DNA of 64,000 nt from Tetrapyrgos nigripes (lineage: Eukaryota > Basidiomycota > Agaricomycetes > Agaricales > Campanellaceae), in the NCBI GenBank assembly GCA_013368315.1, contig JAACJM010000287.1, positions 1-64,000 of the forward strand. The letters run 5' to 3'. Positions 21,892 to 33,482 of the stretch are shown here, one piece after another (position 1 is the first letter of the stretch; each line of letters starts with the position of its first letter). Below the pieces are notes generated by a model. That model did not search any database. It was not told where the DNA came from and saw only the letters and a program-made list of their open reading frames with translations. Made by a program: the position numbers and the translations under genes.

Positions 21892-22003
21892 CACGCCGAA
21901 AGGACAAAAATATCCGCTCGACGGATAGATGACATTATTGTGCTGATATAAGATGTTTCTGTACGCCTTTCTGCCGAGCGGATATTTTTGTATTTTCGAC
22001 GTG
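21892..22003. mobile_element. 112-bp hairpin MITE, copy 1
   Basis: Inverted ends of about 28 bp, with CGAAAGGACAAAAATATCCG on the left and the complement of CGAAAATACAAAAATATCCG on the right. A second copy (51127-51254) shares both ends and the internal motif CTGATATAAGAT. No target duplication could be defined with confidence. Confidence 0.75.
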
Positions 22004-23261
22004 CCAGTTGTGAGCTCAAATGGCCGCGTTTTTCGTATCCTGAGAAAATAGATCCTTTTCGGTCAACACGGCAGGCTCGGCACCAAGCACCTCCGCAAAT
22101 TCTCCGTCGAGCTTTCGTCGAGCAACGAACTAGTGCCCAGTCCATGGCCCACATCTATCTCTTCAGAGTCAATAATTCAATAACCGGCGAAGGGCCGGCC
22201 CCTTCACGGCGGCAGAGCCCGCTACTACACGCTGGTATCCTCGACCTCAACCCTTTGTGTATACTTACCGCCTGCCGACAGAGCATATGTATGGACGATA
22301 ATTTATCTGACCCATTTCACAAGTACTAGCAATACTCCAGCAATTACCATACATCATTCAATTCATCTGTTCCACCGGCATCTAGAGATAAATATGTAGT
22401 GCCGAACTCAACTTCCATCTTCTTTCGTAAATACGAGCATGTAAGCAGCATTGTTTCTTTAACGACTAGTCATCTCAGCATGAAGCTTGTCTGACGCAGT
22501 GACTTTGGTGGTGTCATTATTACCGTCTGGCGGCTTCATGAATTGTCTTCTTCTCCTCGTCTACTATCGTGACTTCAAGTTCAAGTATACCACTCGAATG
22601 TACATTCCGGCCATCCTTAATCTTACATTGCCTCGCTCATTCGATCATGTATATACCAGTGCAACCGTGCCCTTACTCGTTAGGTTATGCCGCTCTTCCC
22701 TTGCTCTTGCTGGCCTGGAGAGTTTACGCTCTGCTAGTACTTCCTGAGCATTCATGTAGTCGAGTGCGGGAATAACCATTGGTCAGTCAGCAAACGGTCT
22801 TACATCGACGTGTGCCATCGCTGACGGAGCTTCTCTAGTTCCAAGAACTGCGCCATTGGCACGTCCTGGCCCATCCAAGATCTTCTCCAGAGCCTCCCAT
22901 AAAAATCTGATTGTTCCAAGCACTTTGGGGTGACAGTGACCGGAAACTCAACAACGTTTTCATGGTCACTTTCACTTCGTTTTGGAGTCTATCTGACATT
23001 CAAATGGCGGATGAACGTCAGAAGAAGCTCACATGAAAGCACTGGCAACTCCTCGACAGCGCTGGCGCATGCTGTTTTCATCTCGATCGAAAACTTCCCT
23101 CCGCTCGAAATCATCGAACATCTCATTCCCAAAACCCCGACCTCACTTCCGATCCAGGACGAGATCACTAGAAGAACGTTGTTGGAGGACACTTCCTCTT
23201 AATTCAAATCTCTGTACCTCTTCCTCTGGCTGCTCTCCAACTGTACGCACCCGGTCATTGA
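22004..23261. other. No gene recognised
   Basis: Several short plus-strand frames (21988-22329, 22487-22747, 22930-23202). The last contains IENFPPLEIIEHLIPKTP, which is protein-like, but I cannot assign it or extend it. Confidence 0.4.
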
Positions 23262-23497
23262 GAAGTTCAGATTATGAAGGAGAATGATAATCTCTATCGA
23301 TGGAATCTTCATGAACGGTACAGTGTCGATCTTCGAAGTGCGAGGGGAACGTGTATGTTTCCAGTGGCTCTGATCCAGTAAATTTAGATCATGGAGAAAA
23401 ATGATAATCCCTATCGATGGAATTTTGATGAACGGTACAGTGTCTATCTGTGAAGTGAGAGGGGAACGTGTATGTTGCCAGTGGCTTGGATCCAGTA
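23262..23497. repeat. Tandem duplication, two 117-bp units, upstream of the CVNH gene
   Basis: Units at about 23263-23379 and 23380-23496 align along their length, e.g. the shared stretches ctatcgatggaat, gaacggtacagtgtc and aggggaacgtgtatgtt. They end about 175 nt before the CVNH start codon and may include upstream regulatory sequence. Confidence 0.75.
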
Positions 23498-23669
23498 AAT
23501 TCATACCCGCATCAAGATATAAGCAGAACTCGAGATACCTCACACCATTGTACTCTAGCCAGTAGACGAGCTCAACATCAGCCTTTTCTACTAGTCTCTA
23601 CATCGCACGTATTTGTACTTCCTCAGCTACTTCGACAACTGACTTTCTTCTTTCCTTTTCAGAGTCGTC

Positions 23670-25132
23670 ATGCCTTTCGATCAGACCTTCTCCAACCCTA
23701 GTCTCACCGGAGAATCTCTCAACTTGGAGCTCAGAGATGAAAGGGGCCAAGTGACTGCAGCGAACCTGAATCTCAACACCATCTTAGGCAACGTCGACGG
23801 CAAGCTCAAATGGGGTGGCCGTGACTTGATGTCTACAGCTCAGGACTTATCGCTCAATGGTTCCATGCTCAGCGCTAAGCTCAAGCATGGGGATGATATT
23901 TTATCGGACCAAATCGACCTCAGCTTTTATATCAAGAACAACAACGGTAAACTGGAGACTGTAGATGGTAGCGTCAATGCAGCCAGGAATCCCAGCACTG
24001 ATGCCGTTAGCGACGGTAATCGGAACCAGTATGTATTAGCCTTCAACTTCTCTTCATTACGTGCAATGACTTACCCATATCCTCCTAGCACTGCTATGGA
24101 TCCTCCTCCCGCATATCACAACAGTAAATCTGCAGCGTACAGATCGTATAGGACGGCATCCAACTGGTGAGATAACTTTTTGGCTGAATAAGACATGCTT
24201 CTTGATTCTGTCAATACAGGTCACAGGAATCAAGATCGAGCACTTACTTCGTGTATACCGTGGCCGCTGACAATCTTCGCTTGGAAGGGTCGGTCCTCCA
24301 AGCCGAGTGTCTCAAGTTGGATGGAACCTATGTATCGCAGACCCTGGAACTCGACGATCACATTGGTGTCGTAAACGGTCAGCTCGTCTGGGCTCGCTCA
24401 AAGTTCCATTCGATTTGCCAGAACATTAGGCTTGTGGGATACATCCTCCACGCTGATTATCGCGACGAGAACGACAATACAATCAGCTCCTCCTTAGATC
24501 TCAGTCGCTATCTCCAGTGCTACGACGGTGTCCTGGGAGTGAAGATGACCGTCAACGACGCTGAGCTCACTTCCTTCCTCAGGGAGGCTCGCTGGTTGAA
24601 GCTTAGGGTCATCGCCGAGTCGGATGCATCCGCAGTCGTTGGAAAAAACCCGGCATTCAAGGGCGCATTCAATAGCATTGCCGTGTCTACATCCGAGCAC
24701 GTCCTGGCCGAGATGAACGAACTATTCGCCGAGTCTTCTCGGGACGATAAAAAAGGGTTGGTGGACAAGGCCAAGGCGGACATGAATCGCGTTGTCGCGA
24801 CTTCGATCCCCGAGGGGAAGAAACTTTCGGAGAGGATTGAAGCAGTGTTCGAAACTGCCAAAAGGGAGGTTATCGAGATATGCAACGATATGATTGCCGC
24901 ATCCGTCAACGATCTCAACAATTCTTTCGCGAATATTTTGGGTCCCTTGGCGGATCACTTTGTCGGTCAAGACAACGGCTCTGAAATCATGGACGCCGTT
25001 CGGGAGGCCATTTCGGCTACCATCGCACACTACCAAGAGAGAGCGGAGATACTGATGGAGCGGGAGATGATGGCTGCTGCTACACGTGGTGCATTGCACA
25101 AGGAATTGGTGTTTGGAGAAGTATGGGATTGA
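23670..25132 (+). CDS. Protein with two cyanovirin-N homology (CVNH) domains and a helical C-terminal region
   Basis: Exons 23670-24028, 24089-24166 and 24220-25132 splice in phase (GT-AG) to 449 codons plus stop. CVNH domain 1 (residues about 9-100) has the pattern LNLNTILGNVDGKLKWGG, AQDLSLNGSMLSAKL and IDLSFYIKNNNGKLETVDG. CVNH domain 2 (about 162-255) has VAADNLRLEGSVLQAEC, LELDDHIGVVNGQLVW, NIRLVGYILHADY and LDLSRYLQCYDGVLGVK. CVNH proteins are mannose-binding lectins, often cytoplasmic and defence-related in fungi. Residues about 260-449 are charged and alpha-helical, resembling no domain I can name. There is no signal peptide. Upstream a TATA-like gatataag (about 23517) and a 117-bp tandem duplication are visible. 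No disabling lesion is seen, so it is probably a working gene. Confidence 0.8.
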
Positions 25133-25827
25133 AGGAAGCCACTCCTTGAATGATGTGTACTTTTTCCTGATGTTAATCTCGTCGTAACTGTACAATAGTC
25201 GGCAGGAAACTGATGACGCACTTACATTCATACATCTGTCCTTCTCAATCACAACGTCTGCCGGTACGAAGAGGACTTCGCACCTGATTGATGTCAGGAT
25301 ATGACCAATGTCCTGAAGAATCAGCTTCCGAGTCTGGGTACTTATCTCGTCTACATTTGACTTACGGGGTAAGCGGAACCAATAAGATTAATCTGTTTAT
25401 TCCAGTTGGAATAGGTCCTTGGTGGAGAGAAAGAACCGGTAAGTATGTCGAGGCTGTCGGTGACGATCAAAAACTAAATCCATTGAAAAAGAGGGTAGAA
25501 TGCGAGTTGATACGAAAGTTTGAAGCAGAACAAGGAGACGGGAGTGAGGATGATGGAGGAGGAGGAGTAACCTCGGAATAGTCAGAGTAGTGGAAGTCGC
25601 GGAAAAAATGAAAAATGATGATATTGGCTATCTACGCTACACACAGCTCAGGTAAATATCAACAAACATCTACCTCGATAGCTCATAGTTTAAAACAAAA
25701 ACAAAATAAGTACTGAAAACAGAGAGGCAAAATCTGTATCAAAGAGAAAAAAAGAAAGAAGTCGAGGAAACGAAGTGGTAAAATATTCATGGTAAAGAGG
25801 GAGGATCTGTATCCAAAGAGGAAGAAG
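25133..25827. other. 3' flank of the CVNH gene; no further gene assigned
   Basis: A 97-codon plus-strand frame (25288-25581) contains NLFIPVGIGPWWRERTGKYV and an acidic end, but its start and homology are unclear. The remainder is AT- and purine-rich. Confidence 0.35.
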
Positions 25828-26446
25828 TCAATGACGCAAATGTGCTGGTAACGATCTCCGCAAGCATTTAGCTTTTACAAACCGAGGGGATGATAAAGAC
25901 ACTTCATGAGTGCGAAGCCTCTGAACATACCCCCAATTGCGAGCTGCCAACTGTATGGCCAAATGACGCCAAGAATTGATGATTCGGGTAAGGAAACGTT
26001 CGTGTGCTAGCGAGGACCAAGAAGGTACGGGCAACATGAGGTTGTAACTCCGGAAGAAGGCCGAAATAGTAACGAGAATACGACAATGGCCACAAAGAGT
26101 GATCGCCAAAAAAGTACATTGGCGACGCGCTGAAGATTTTCATGCCAGTGATGTGGAATGCCCATAGCTTGAGCATGAGTCTGCAAGGACTGTGATGCCC
26201 GACTAGTATAATGAGAACGAATGCGGTTAAAATGTGGGCACAGGACAAAGAGATGATACGGTGATTCAACAGCGCAGCAACCAAAGCGGCACAATGACGA
26301 CTTCTCATGTAAACAGGGGGCAGTGATTTGCCTGGTGGGTAATTGGCTGACCGGAGGTACAGTTGGACCGATGCTGAGTACGCGGACGAGGCACGCAAAT
26401 AAGGATGAGATGGCGGCGGGTGGGGATCATATAGGGAGCGCATCAT
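25828..26446 (-). pseudogene. 3' end of a non-LTR retrotransposon ORF (LINE-like)
   Basis: The minus-strand frame 26294-26007 has a zf-RVT-like C-terminal pattern, CRFGCCAVESPYHLFVLCPH, typical of the region after the RNase H/RT in fungal LINE-like proteins. In a neighbouring frame it is followed by the characteristic tail LTRIINSWRHLAIQLAARNWG (25900-26010). Changes of frame and missing upstream RT show a 5'-truncated decayed copy, the usual outcome of target-primed insertion. Confidence 0.55.
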
Positions 26447-29400
26447 GCGTGCAGAGGGTTTGAACGTTAAAGAGAGCGGGTTTGTGTACAGTCACTGTCA
26501 AACGCAGTGGCGCACTCAAAGACCTTCACCTTTACAGTGTAGGAAGAATATGGGCATGCTAATGCTATTCACCTTATTCTTGGTGAAGGCAAAGGGCATT
26601 GTTCTAAATTTCTCCCAATACTTGTGACGCCAATGCGTACCGCGTTAGGGACTCACGAAAAGTCATAGGACCCTCTCAAGTATATAGCTGAGGATGACCC
26701 AATCACGCGGGTCAGACGGCTGGAATCCACACAGGCTATAGCACAGATATTTTATAAAAGTTTCTACAAAAATCGCGGTTATAACCATGAAGCTATCTTA
26801 TAAAAAACGACGGATGATCCTTGCCTACGCGGTATTTGTAAGCGACCTGCCATTCTCAGCATTGGTAGTTCATGGACCATCCACGGGCTCTGGTCTGTAC
26901 TTCGGAAAATGCCCTCGCTCGGTGCTCACCTGCCGTCGGGTTTTTCGGAAAACGCTCTGGGCTCGGGTTATTCGGGAAATTCTTTGGGCTCGGGCTACTT
27001 GGTGTACCCGACCCCCTGGGAATATTTCCGCCCTGCTTGGGCACGCATTGCATTGGAACACCGGATATAAATTCTACAGCACATGCCAGCCAAACCGACA
27101 ATTGGTAGTTCAATTTGGAATTCATTAGGCTACTGTTCGTGTCCAAATAGGTAGAATCAAGTTGATACATGGAGAGCTTGACGTTAGTTCAACGTTAATG
27201 ATAACTCACAGTGTACACTGATACTTTCTGGCTCCATAAACTGATTTCTATCATGCCCAGAGCTCATAGATAAGATTATTACACGTCTAATGACTCAAAA
27301 AAAGGTCTTCATTCGAAGTGCCAATATACGCCGGACGTTCTAGTAGGTCATGCATGCGTTGGTATCTTTGTATATTCGCTTTTTTGGAAGTTTTTGCATC
27401 TCAAGTACTTTTAACACTCTACCAATTTCGGGTGGCCGTAATATGGCTGGATGGCTTTTAAATACTGATTTATATGCTACTTTAAACATCTCTGCATTTT
27501 ATGGGTATTTTAAGAGCACCACATGATACCCTAATCCAAGATGAATGTCCCAAATTGACCATTTTATGACAGTTTTCTATCTATAAGGAAATATACTGTG
27601 TGTTTCTCATTGTGTGGCCGCAAGAAATATTCATGAAGTACAGTTACATTTTTGAATGCTATCCCGAGCCTCTCCGAGGTGAAATGCGCTAATTTGATCC
27701 AACGCGAGGCGAGACAGAGACCGGGATGCGTCTGTAAGCGCCCAGAAAGAGCGTGCGAATTATTGTGAAGGGTTCGACTTTTATTCGCTTTGCGCGTTTT
27801 GGCCTTCTCAGCTGATTTTGAGAGTCAGAAACCACCTGTTGTGAATACAGAGGTGTCTCAGCTATAACCACCAGATATCTGTGTGTGTAATACCGCAACA
27901 TTGGAGGTTGATTGGAGGGTTGTTCGATGAAAACTCGTCCGTAATTGTAACTCCGACGCTGACGCGCTGACGCGTCATCAAACCGCCCAAACCGCCAGCG
28001 CAACTCTTGGCCATCCACTCCTTGTCCACTTTACTCTTTTTCTGCTTCCACCCACAAACAACGATGGACACCTGTATTCATGGAAGACTTTTTTCATTGG
28101 TAATACCAAGTTTGCAGCACAGCTGACAAGGACGGACGTGCTATGGGAGCAAAGACTCGGAGATGGAGAGGTATGGGCTGAAGAAGTAGGAGTGTAAGAG
28201 ATGCCTAAGAAAGGGAGGTTAATAGGTGAGTAACTTTCATCTTAGTTTGCGTATGCATACTAGTGCCAACTGACACATTTTTATTCTTTCTTGCATCCTT
28301 GTTTTCACACCGCCCGCCCACTGCCCACAGCTGTCAACGGTAAACGGCGTTTTGGTTACCCTTCCCGCGCTCTTATCTCGCTCAGATGAACCCCACAACC
28401 TGATACCCCTGGGCCCTGTAGCCTACCTCTGATTGAAGACGACGCTGGGGCATAGAGTGTTTCGTCGTAGTTCGTTAGTCCATAATGTAACTGATATGTA
28501 CAAAATGATAGCAAGTCCATATATTTATGTCCATGCCCTAATCTGTGCCCAACCAAACCCGCCTGCAGACTACAATAATCATGGGTATGTATGTAGGCGT
28601 ATGTACATAAACATTAAAGCAAGTAGCAACTACTAACGAGATACTCGTTTTGGAAAGTGGCCGTCCAAGCCGATTGCGACGCTAAAGCCGAGTTCGGAAG
28701 GGAGTCCGAGAGATGGACCTTGGTCCATAGGATGATGTCCAAAGCACCGGTCATATGAGTCTCTGTCTTGGCCCTAGGATATTTGGCAGGGCTTTTATAA
28801 AAAGGAGTTGGTTGTGAGTGTAGAAATAACCGTCGTTTTTTATATGAAGCTAACTAAGGAACAACCTAGTATTTTACAAAATTGCCGCGTCTCAGGGTGA
28901 TCCACAAGCATGGGGGCAGTCGTGTGGGTACCCAGCTATAACGAATAGAGAATAAGGGTGACGCGTGCAGGCGTTCAGCTGTACGCCTAGGACTTCGGTC
29001 TGGTCATAATGATGGTACGAAGTCAAGTGTAATAATGTCTTACTATGTAAGTATGTACAAATAAGTATCTACAGGCCCTTTCAGGCAGTACCTAAGTGAC
29101 TACACTATACATAAGTATTACGGTGCCCCCACTGTCCGTATGGTTGATGTAGATTGAGAAACCATACCATGCAAGTCCAAGTCCGAAGCCAAAATACATA
29201 TCTTCAGCCCTCATGTACTTGTTGTAACAAGTATCCTCTACCTACCGCCTGTCAATATGCCCCTCAGAATGTAGTCTTGTCCAGTCAAAGGTAGGTGGCC
29301 CCCCATAGAATAGCCCCCCAATCTTCAAGACTGGATGAGTCTGAAACTGGGGTGGGTGGGAAGTTTCAGCTGAAACTTGTCCAATAGCTGTAACCCATAC

Positions 29401-29879
29401 ACCACAATATCATGGTTATGATCCCGGCCTGACCTGTACCATACCCTTGGAAATCTGAAAACCCTTGCACAATACTGCTGGTTGACCCCAGACCCCCGTC
29501 CAACCTTAGCCATGACTTCCCATCTGGCTAAGTCCTCTGTTTCCCATTGGTTTCCCATGTACTGTGGTATCCTTGTACCTATAACTCCACTGTTATGTTG
29601 TCCCAAGGTATGGGCATACCATCATGCCCAGTTATCCCAGTATGTGGTCACTGGTCCCACGTACTCTTCATGTCCACTTATGCAATAGATATGCATGCTG
29701 TATCGACTGCGACCACCTATGACTTTGGCTATGGTTATGGTCTTGTCATGATAGCTAGCCAAGGTAGGGAACAGCTGTGGTATACTGATATCTCTTTGGA
29801 GACAGATATGATAGTGTACCAATATCTGGTTTGACTACCGTCTCACCATGATACACCTACCCCCTACCTACCACCTGTA
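26447..29879. other. Long intergenic stretch, no gene recognised
   Basis: Moderately AT-rich with scattered short frames. About 26875-27020 has repeated CGGGCTCGGG / TTCGGGAAA motifs of unknown origin. About 29330-29840 contains inverted-looking CA/TG-rich sequence with opposite-strand frames, but no clear repeat ends. No RNA gene was identified. Confidence 0.4.
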
Positions 29880-30244
29880 AAGGTCTTGGCTAAACCCTTT
29901 AAGCTGATGACTAAGGAAGGAAATAAGAGAAAAAACTAGAGTGGATTTGACTACTGTACTACTGCTGAATACAAAGCTTAAGTACTGTGTTCCAGATCAT
30001 AAGAAACAAGTAAGAGAAGAAACAAAGTAAGAGAACTCAGAAGTAATGAGCATACAAAATATAAGCAGGAAGTATGAAAATAAGTAAGAGAATGAAGAAG
30101 TTAGAGAATGTTGTGAACTACGGCTAAGGCGGCTATGACGATTGTTAATTATCCTCCTTCTAAGTTGAGTGAGAAAAAATTTGGTGAACTAAGTACTACC
30201 AAAGGCCGTAGTAGGGAGGGAAAACCACTTGGGAAAAAACCGTT

Positions 30245-31035
30245 CTAGCAGGAAAAGTTTGCCACTACTCGGGTGAGAACCTTCTTAATAAGTGGATAGT
30301 ATTTCTCCAATGGCTTGACTTTCCTACCAGATTGTGAGATGGCATGTCTAGGAGGAATGTAAGTGGATTTGGGATTAAGACAAATTTGTTTAGGAGTTGG
30401 AGGATGAGGAATGTAACTGGGAATGGAAGGAATGTCGGAATCAGTTGGAGTAGAAGAAGTTGTAGTAGAATCATTAAGTATTGTATCAGAGTCACAATTT
30501 TTATGTAAGTTGAGATCATGAGGTTGTGGAGCACGCAGATGAGTGCAATGAAAGTGTTCAATGATATGATTATAAGTAGAAGGAATTTTGAAGAGTGAAA
30601 GCCAAGTGTCGTCATTGGAAGTAGAGTCTTTGAAGTGGCATGAATAGTTGTAACGATGACCAACTTTCCAGGTGTTGAGAATTGGATGAATGATGGGAGA
30701 GTCGTCAGGCAGTGTGATGGGAACAGGATCAGCATAGTGGTGGGATCTGGATAGGTCATTATAGGGTTTGAGAAGGGAGACATTGAATTTGAAGCTTGTA
30801 TGTTTCAACTAGTTCCCAATCACATTTTTTTAACCAAAATTTCATATTGAGCCAATTGAGCATTGAATGTTGATATGGTTTGGTTATAAGATGTTTGTTC
30901 AGATTCAGATAAAGCATTAAAAGCCTCATTAGAAAGGCATTGAAATCCTTCAGGAAAAGAGTTAGTGGAGTTGAGTATAGGAATGTTGAAGATGCTATCA
31001 GCAGAGTTATTGTTGTTAGCATTGTTGTAAGACAT
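30245..31035 (-). mobile_element. Internal-deletion derivative of a Ty3/gypsy element
   Basis: Reading leftward, 31035-30820 is a gag-like N-terminus (MSYNNANNNNSADSIF, LSESEQTSYNQTISTFNAQL). It is followed within about 15 nt by the integrase C-terminus and chromodomain (FKFNVSLLKPYND at about 30790, HPILNTWKVGHRYNYSCHFK, DDTWLSL, HIIEHFHCTH), ending at 30245. The body of pol is missing, so gag start is fused almost directly to pol end. A purine-rich tract on the minus strand near 30147-30165 could be the polypurine tract. LTRs were not resolved. Confidence 0.6.
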
Positions 31036-31055
31036 GTCAATATGTGAAGCTTCAA

Positions 31056-32486
31056 TCAGTAAAGATGAGTTTTCAATAGATCACAAGCACCAAGGAACAT
31101 TGAAGGGTCTAATACAACCACAGTGTATAGGATGATCCCAATTTATTCCTTCTCCTTTCTGAGCAAACACCCCAGACAAGGAATATACATAATACATTTG
31201 CTTTAATCAACTATATGTGAGTAGAAAACTGTTTGTTAGTACCTGTGCATAATGGAATCCTATATTGACTCCTTCATCAGTGCTTCTCAATCAATTTCAC
31301 ACTGTCAGAGACCATACTCTTAACAGAGAGCACATGACTACTCTAGAAGTCACAATATTGACGGTAGTGGCACAGTACCTCCTAAAGGGTGTAGAGGTGC
31401 CTTAGAGCATATAGGGGAATACTATTTAACTACTGTTTTTCTATAGATCTAGATTGGTGACTTGTATAAATGCCCCTGGCTCATCTGAATGACTACGGAA
31501 TTTTGCCCAAGTGCAAAAAACAGTCCCACACTAAAGTGGAGGCTGCAAAGCATGCCAGTCACACTGCATACAAAGATCTGCAGAGCTGTTGCAGGTATAA
31601 TGTGACTTATCTAGATCTAACCAACAAAGAGTGCCTAATGTGACTCTCAACTGAATCCTGGCTATATATTTTACTGGGCAATATAGATGAAGGAGATAAT
31701 GCAAAACATCGATCCACCAACTGCACAACATCAAGTCTGACAGCTTACTCAGAGATGAGCATGGCATTGACCTTGACAATGGGACAAGACCAATGTCAAT
31801 GGCCCTTGGGGGCCATAACCTAATGAAGCAGCAACTAATCAGTGTAGGGTGACCAGTCAAGAGAGCTCACTGAGTAGAATGTTGAGGAGAAAGCTTGTAG
31901 AGCAGATAGAACTAGATATTGTTCTGTAGTAAATACAATTTTACAGAGAGCTTTTATACTAGATAAAGAGCATGTAATTACTAATATCTACATTGTCCAT
32001 GGACATACCTAGAGACTAATGGAATACTGCCATTGGCCATATTGCTATCTAGAGAGATATCACTATATACTAAGAGATATGAGCAATGTCCAGAGAATGT
32101 CCTAGAGGACAAGAATACTTATAACTTTGTAGGAGTTTCATAATAACTCCATATATAATCATAATTACTATACATGGAAGGTATATATTTCAACTGGTAG
32201 ACAGGGCAGACAATGCTCTAAGTCTGCATAAAGGAAGAGAGCACAGTGACAGCACTCATCCTTGAGAGAGAGAATAGAAGAAGATGGGGTGAATACTGCC
32301 TCAAGTCAGGTCTTCATAAAGCAGTGGTGGCAGAGACAAACTGACAGCCACATTATTGTCATCCAGCTTCTTCATCAGAGGGAAGGCAGTAACTCCACAA
32401 CACCAGGGGAAGAGAGATGGAATGGGTAGCAGCAATCAGAGAGAGAAAGAAGGGTTTTTGGAATGAGGAATGAGAGGTTCATGACA
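31056..32486. other. Unassigned region, probably including the 3' LTR of the next gypsy remnant
   Basis: On the minus strand the sequence starting at 32486 reads TGTCATGAACC, preceded by a purine tract, as expected for a 3' LTR; the same TGTCATGA start is seen in the large gypsy element. The left end of this LTR was not found. The rest has no protein-like frame. Confidence 0.45.
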
Positions 32487-33190
32487 TTATCCCCCTCTTA
32501 AGGGTCTTCACCCCAAAGACGCTTGAGAGATTCTATAGACCCTTGCTTGGGATTTCTTTGGCCCTGAAGTGTAAGACTTGCAAGGAATGAAAGAAAGGAT
32601 TGTCTTGATATTCTGAGGTGCAGCTGGATTCTTTGTGTGGAACTTGGTTATTAGTTCCTGACATTTCTTTTGCAACTCCACTGCTGGTTCCCAAGTATTC
32701 TCCGCTGTTGAATACCCTAACCACTTCACCAAATACTCCAAAAACAATCTCTTCTTCTTCTGGTTATAACACATACAGGAATCTAGGATTTCTTCAACAT
32801 CATAGACCAGTGAGCCATCTTTGATAGTAGCAGGTTCTTGACTAACATTGTCTTGTTGATGTTTCACAACTGAAGAATAATGAGGATGAACATATTTTTG
32901 GAATATCCACTCGGTATGAGGAACTCCCTACCTTTTCCTTAATAGGAAAAGGTCCATATCGTTTGTCTGCAAGTTTTGCACTTGGTCATTCTGTAGTGAT
33001 ATTCTTTCCTTCAATATACACCTTGTCTCCCTTCTTGTACTCTGGATCCTCATTTCTTCCTTTGTCGTAGTATTTCTTCATCAACTCTGCACTCCTCATA
33101 AGACATGCTTTAGCATCATTCTGGCTTTTTCAATCCGATCAAAGAAATCTGTTGCAGTTTCATTGGTGACATTGACAAAAGATTCAGTAG
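32487..33190 (-). pseudogene. Ty3/gypsy remnant: integrase C-terminus and chromodomain
   Basis: In pieces on the minus strand: LMRSAELMKKYYDKGRNEDP, YKKGDKVYIEGKNITTE, a TGA at 32986-32988, PSAKLADKRYGPFPIKEK and SSSYRVDIPK, then a chromodomain (YDVEEILDSCM, FLEYLVKWLGYSTAENTWEP) ending near 32508. The TGA sits where the family has Arg (TxRPSxKL). A polypurine tract (TTAAGAGGGGGATAA, 32488-32502) and LTR start follow. This is a different, older gypsy lineage than the 5.8-13.7 kb element. Confidence 0.75.
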
Positions 33191-33234
33191 CTAGTCATAT
33201 ATACCATGTCATCCTCTCACCTTGTAGGTCTCAA

Positions 33235-33482
33235 AATCCTGGTAGCCTACCATTCCTGCCATTTATATGGTAGCTACCTGGTAGTGTCCTGGTATTAGAT
33301 TTTTTGAATTCACTGGTAGCTACCATGCTGATGTGCATCACTAGGTAGCTACCCTGCTCATGCACACCAGATAGCCAGCTACCTGGTAGTATGTGGTAGC
33401 TACCAGACTTGTTTCTGCTCATCCTGGTAGCTACCTGGGAGTATAAGGGTAGCTCCCTAGCATGCTGTGGTAGCTACCCCCA
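33235..33482. repeat. Cluster of GGTAGCTACC palindromic decamers
   Basis: Within 250 nt there are about ten exact or one-off copies of the self-complementary GGTAGCTACC or its half GGTAGCTACCTGG (near 33240, 33270, 33317, 33345, 33375, 33397, 33426, 33447, 33470). It lies just beyond the truncated integrase of the gypsy remnant. No element ends were identified. Confidence 0.75.
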
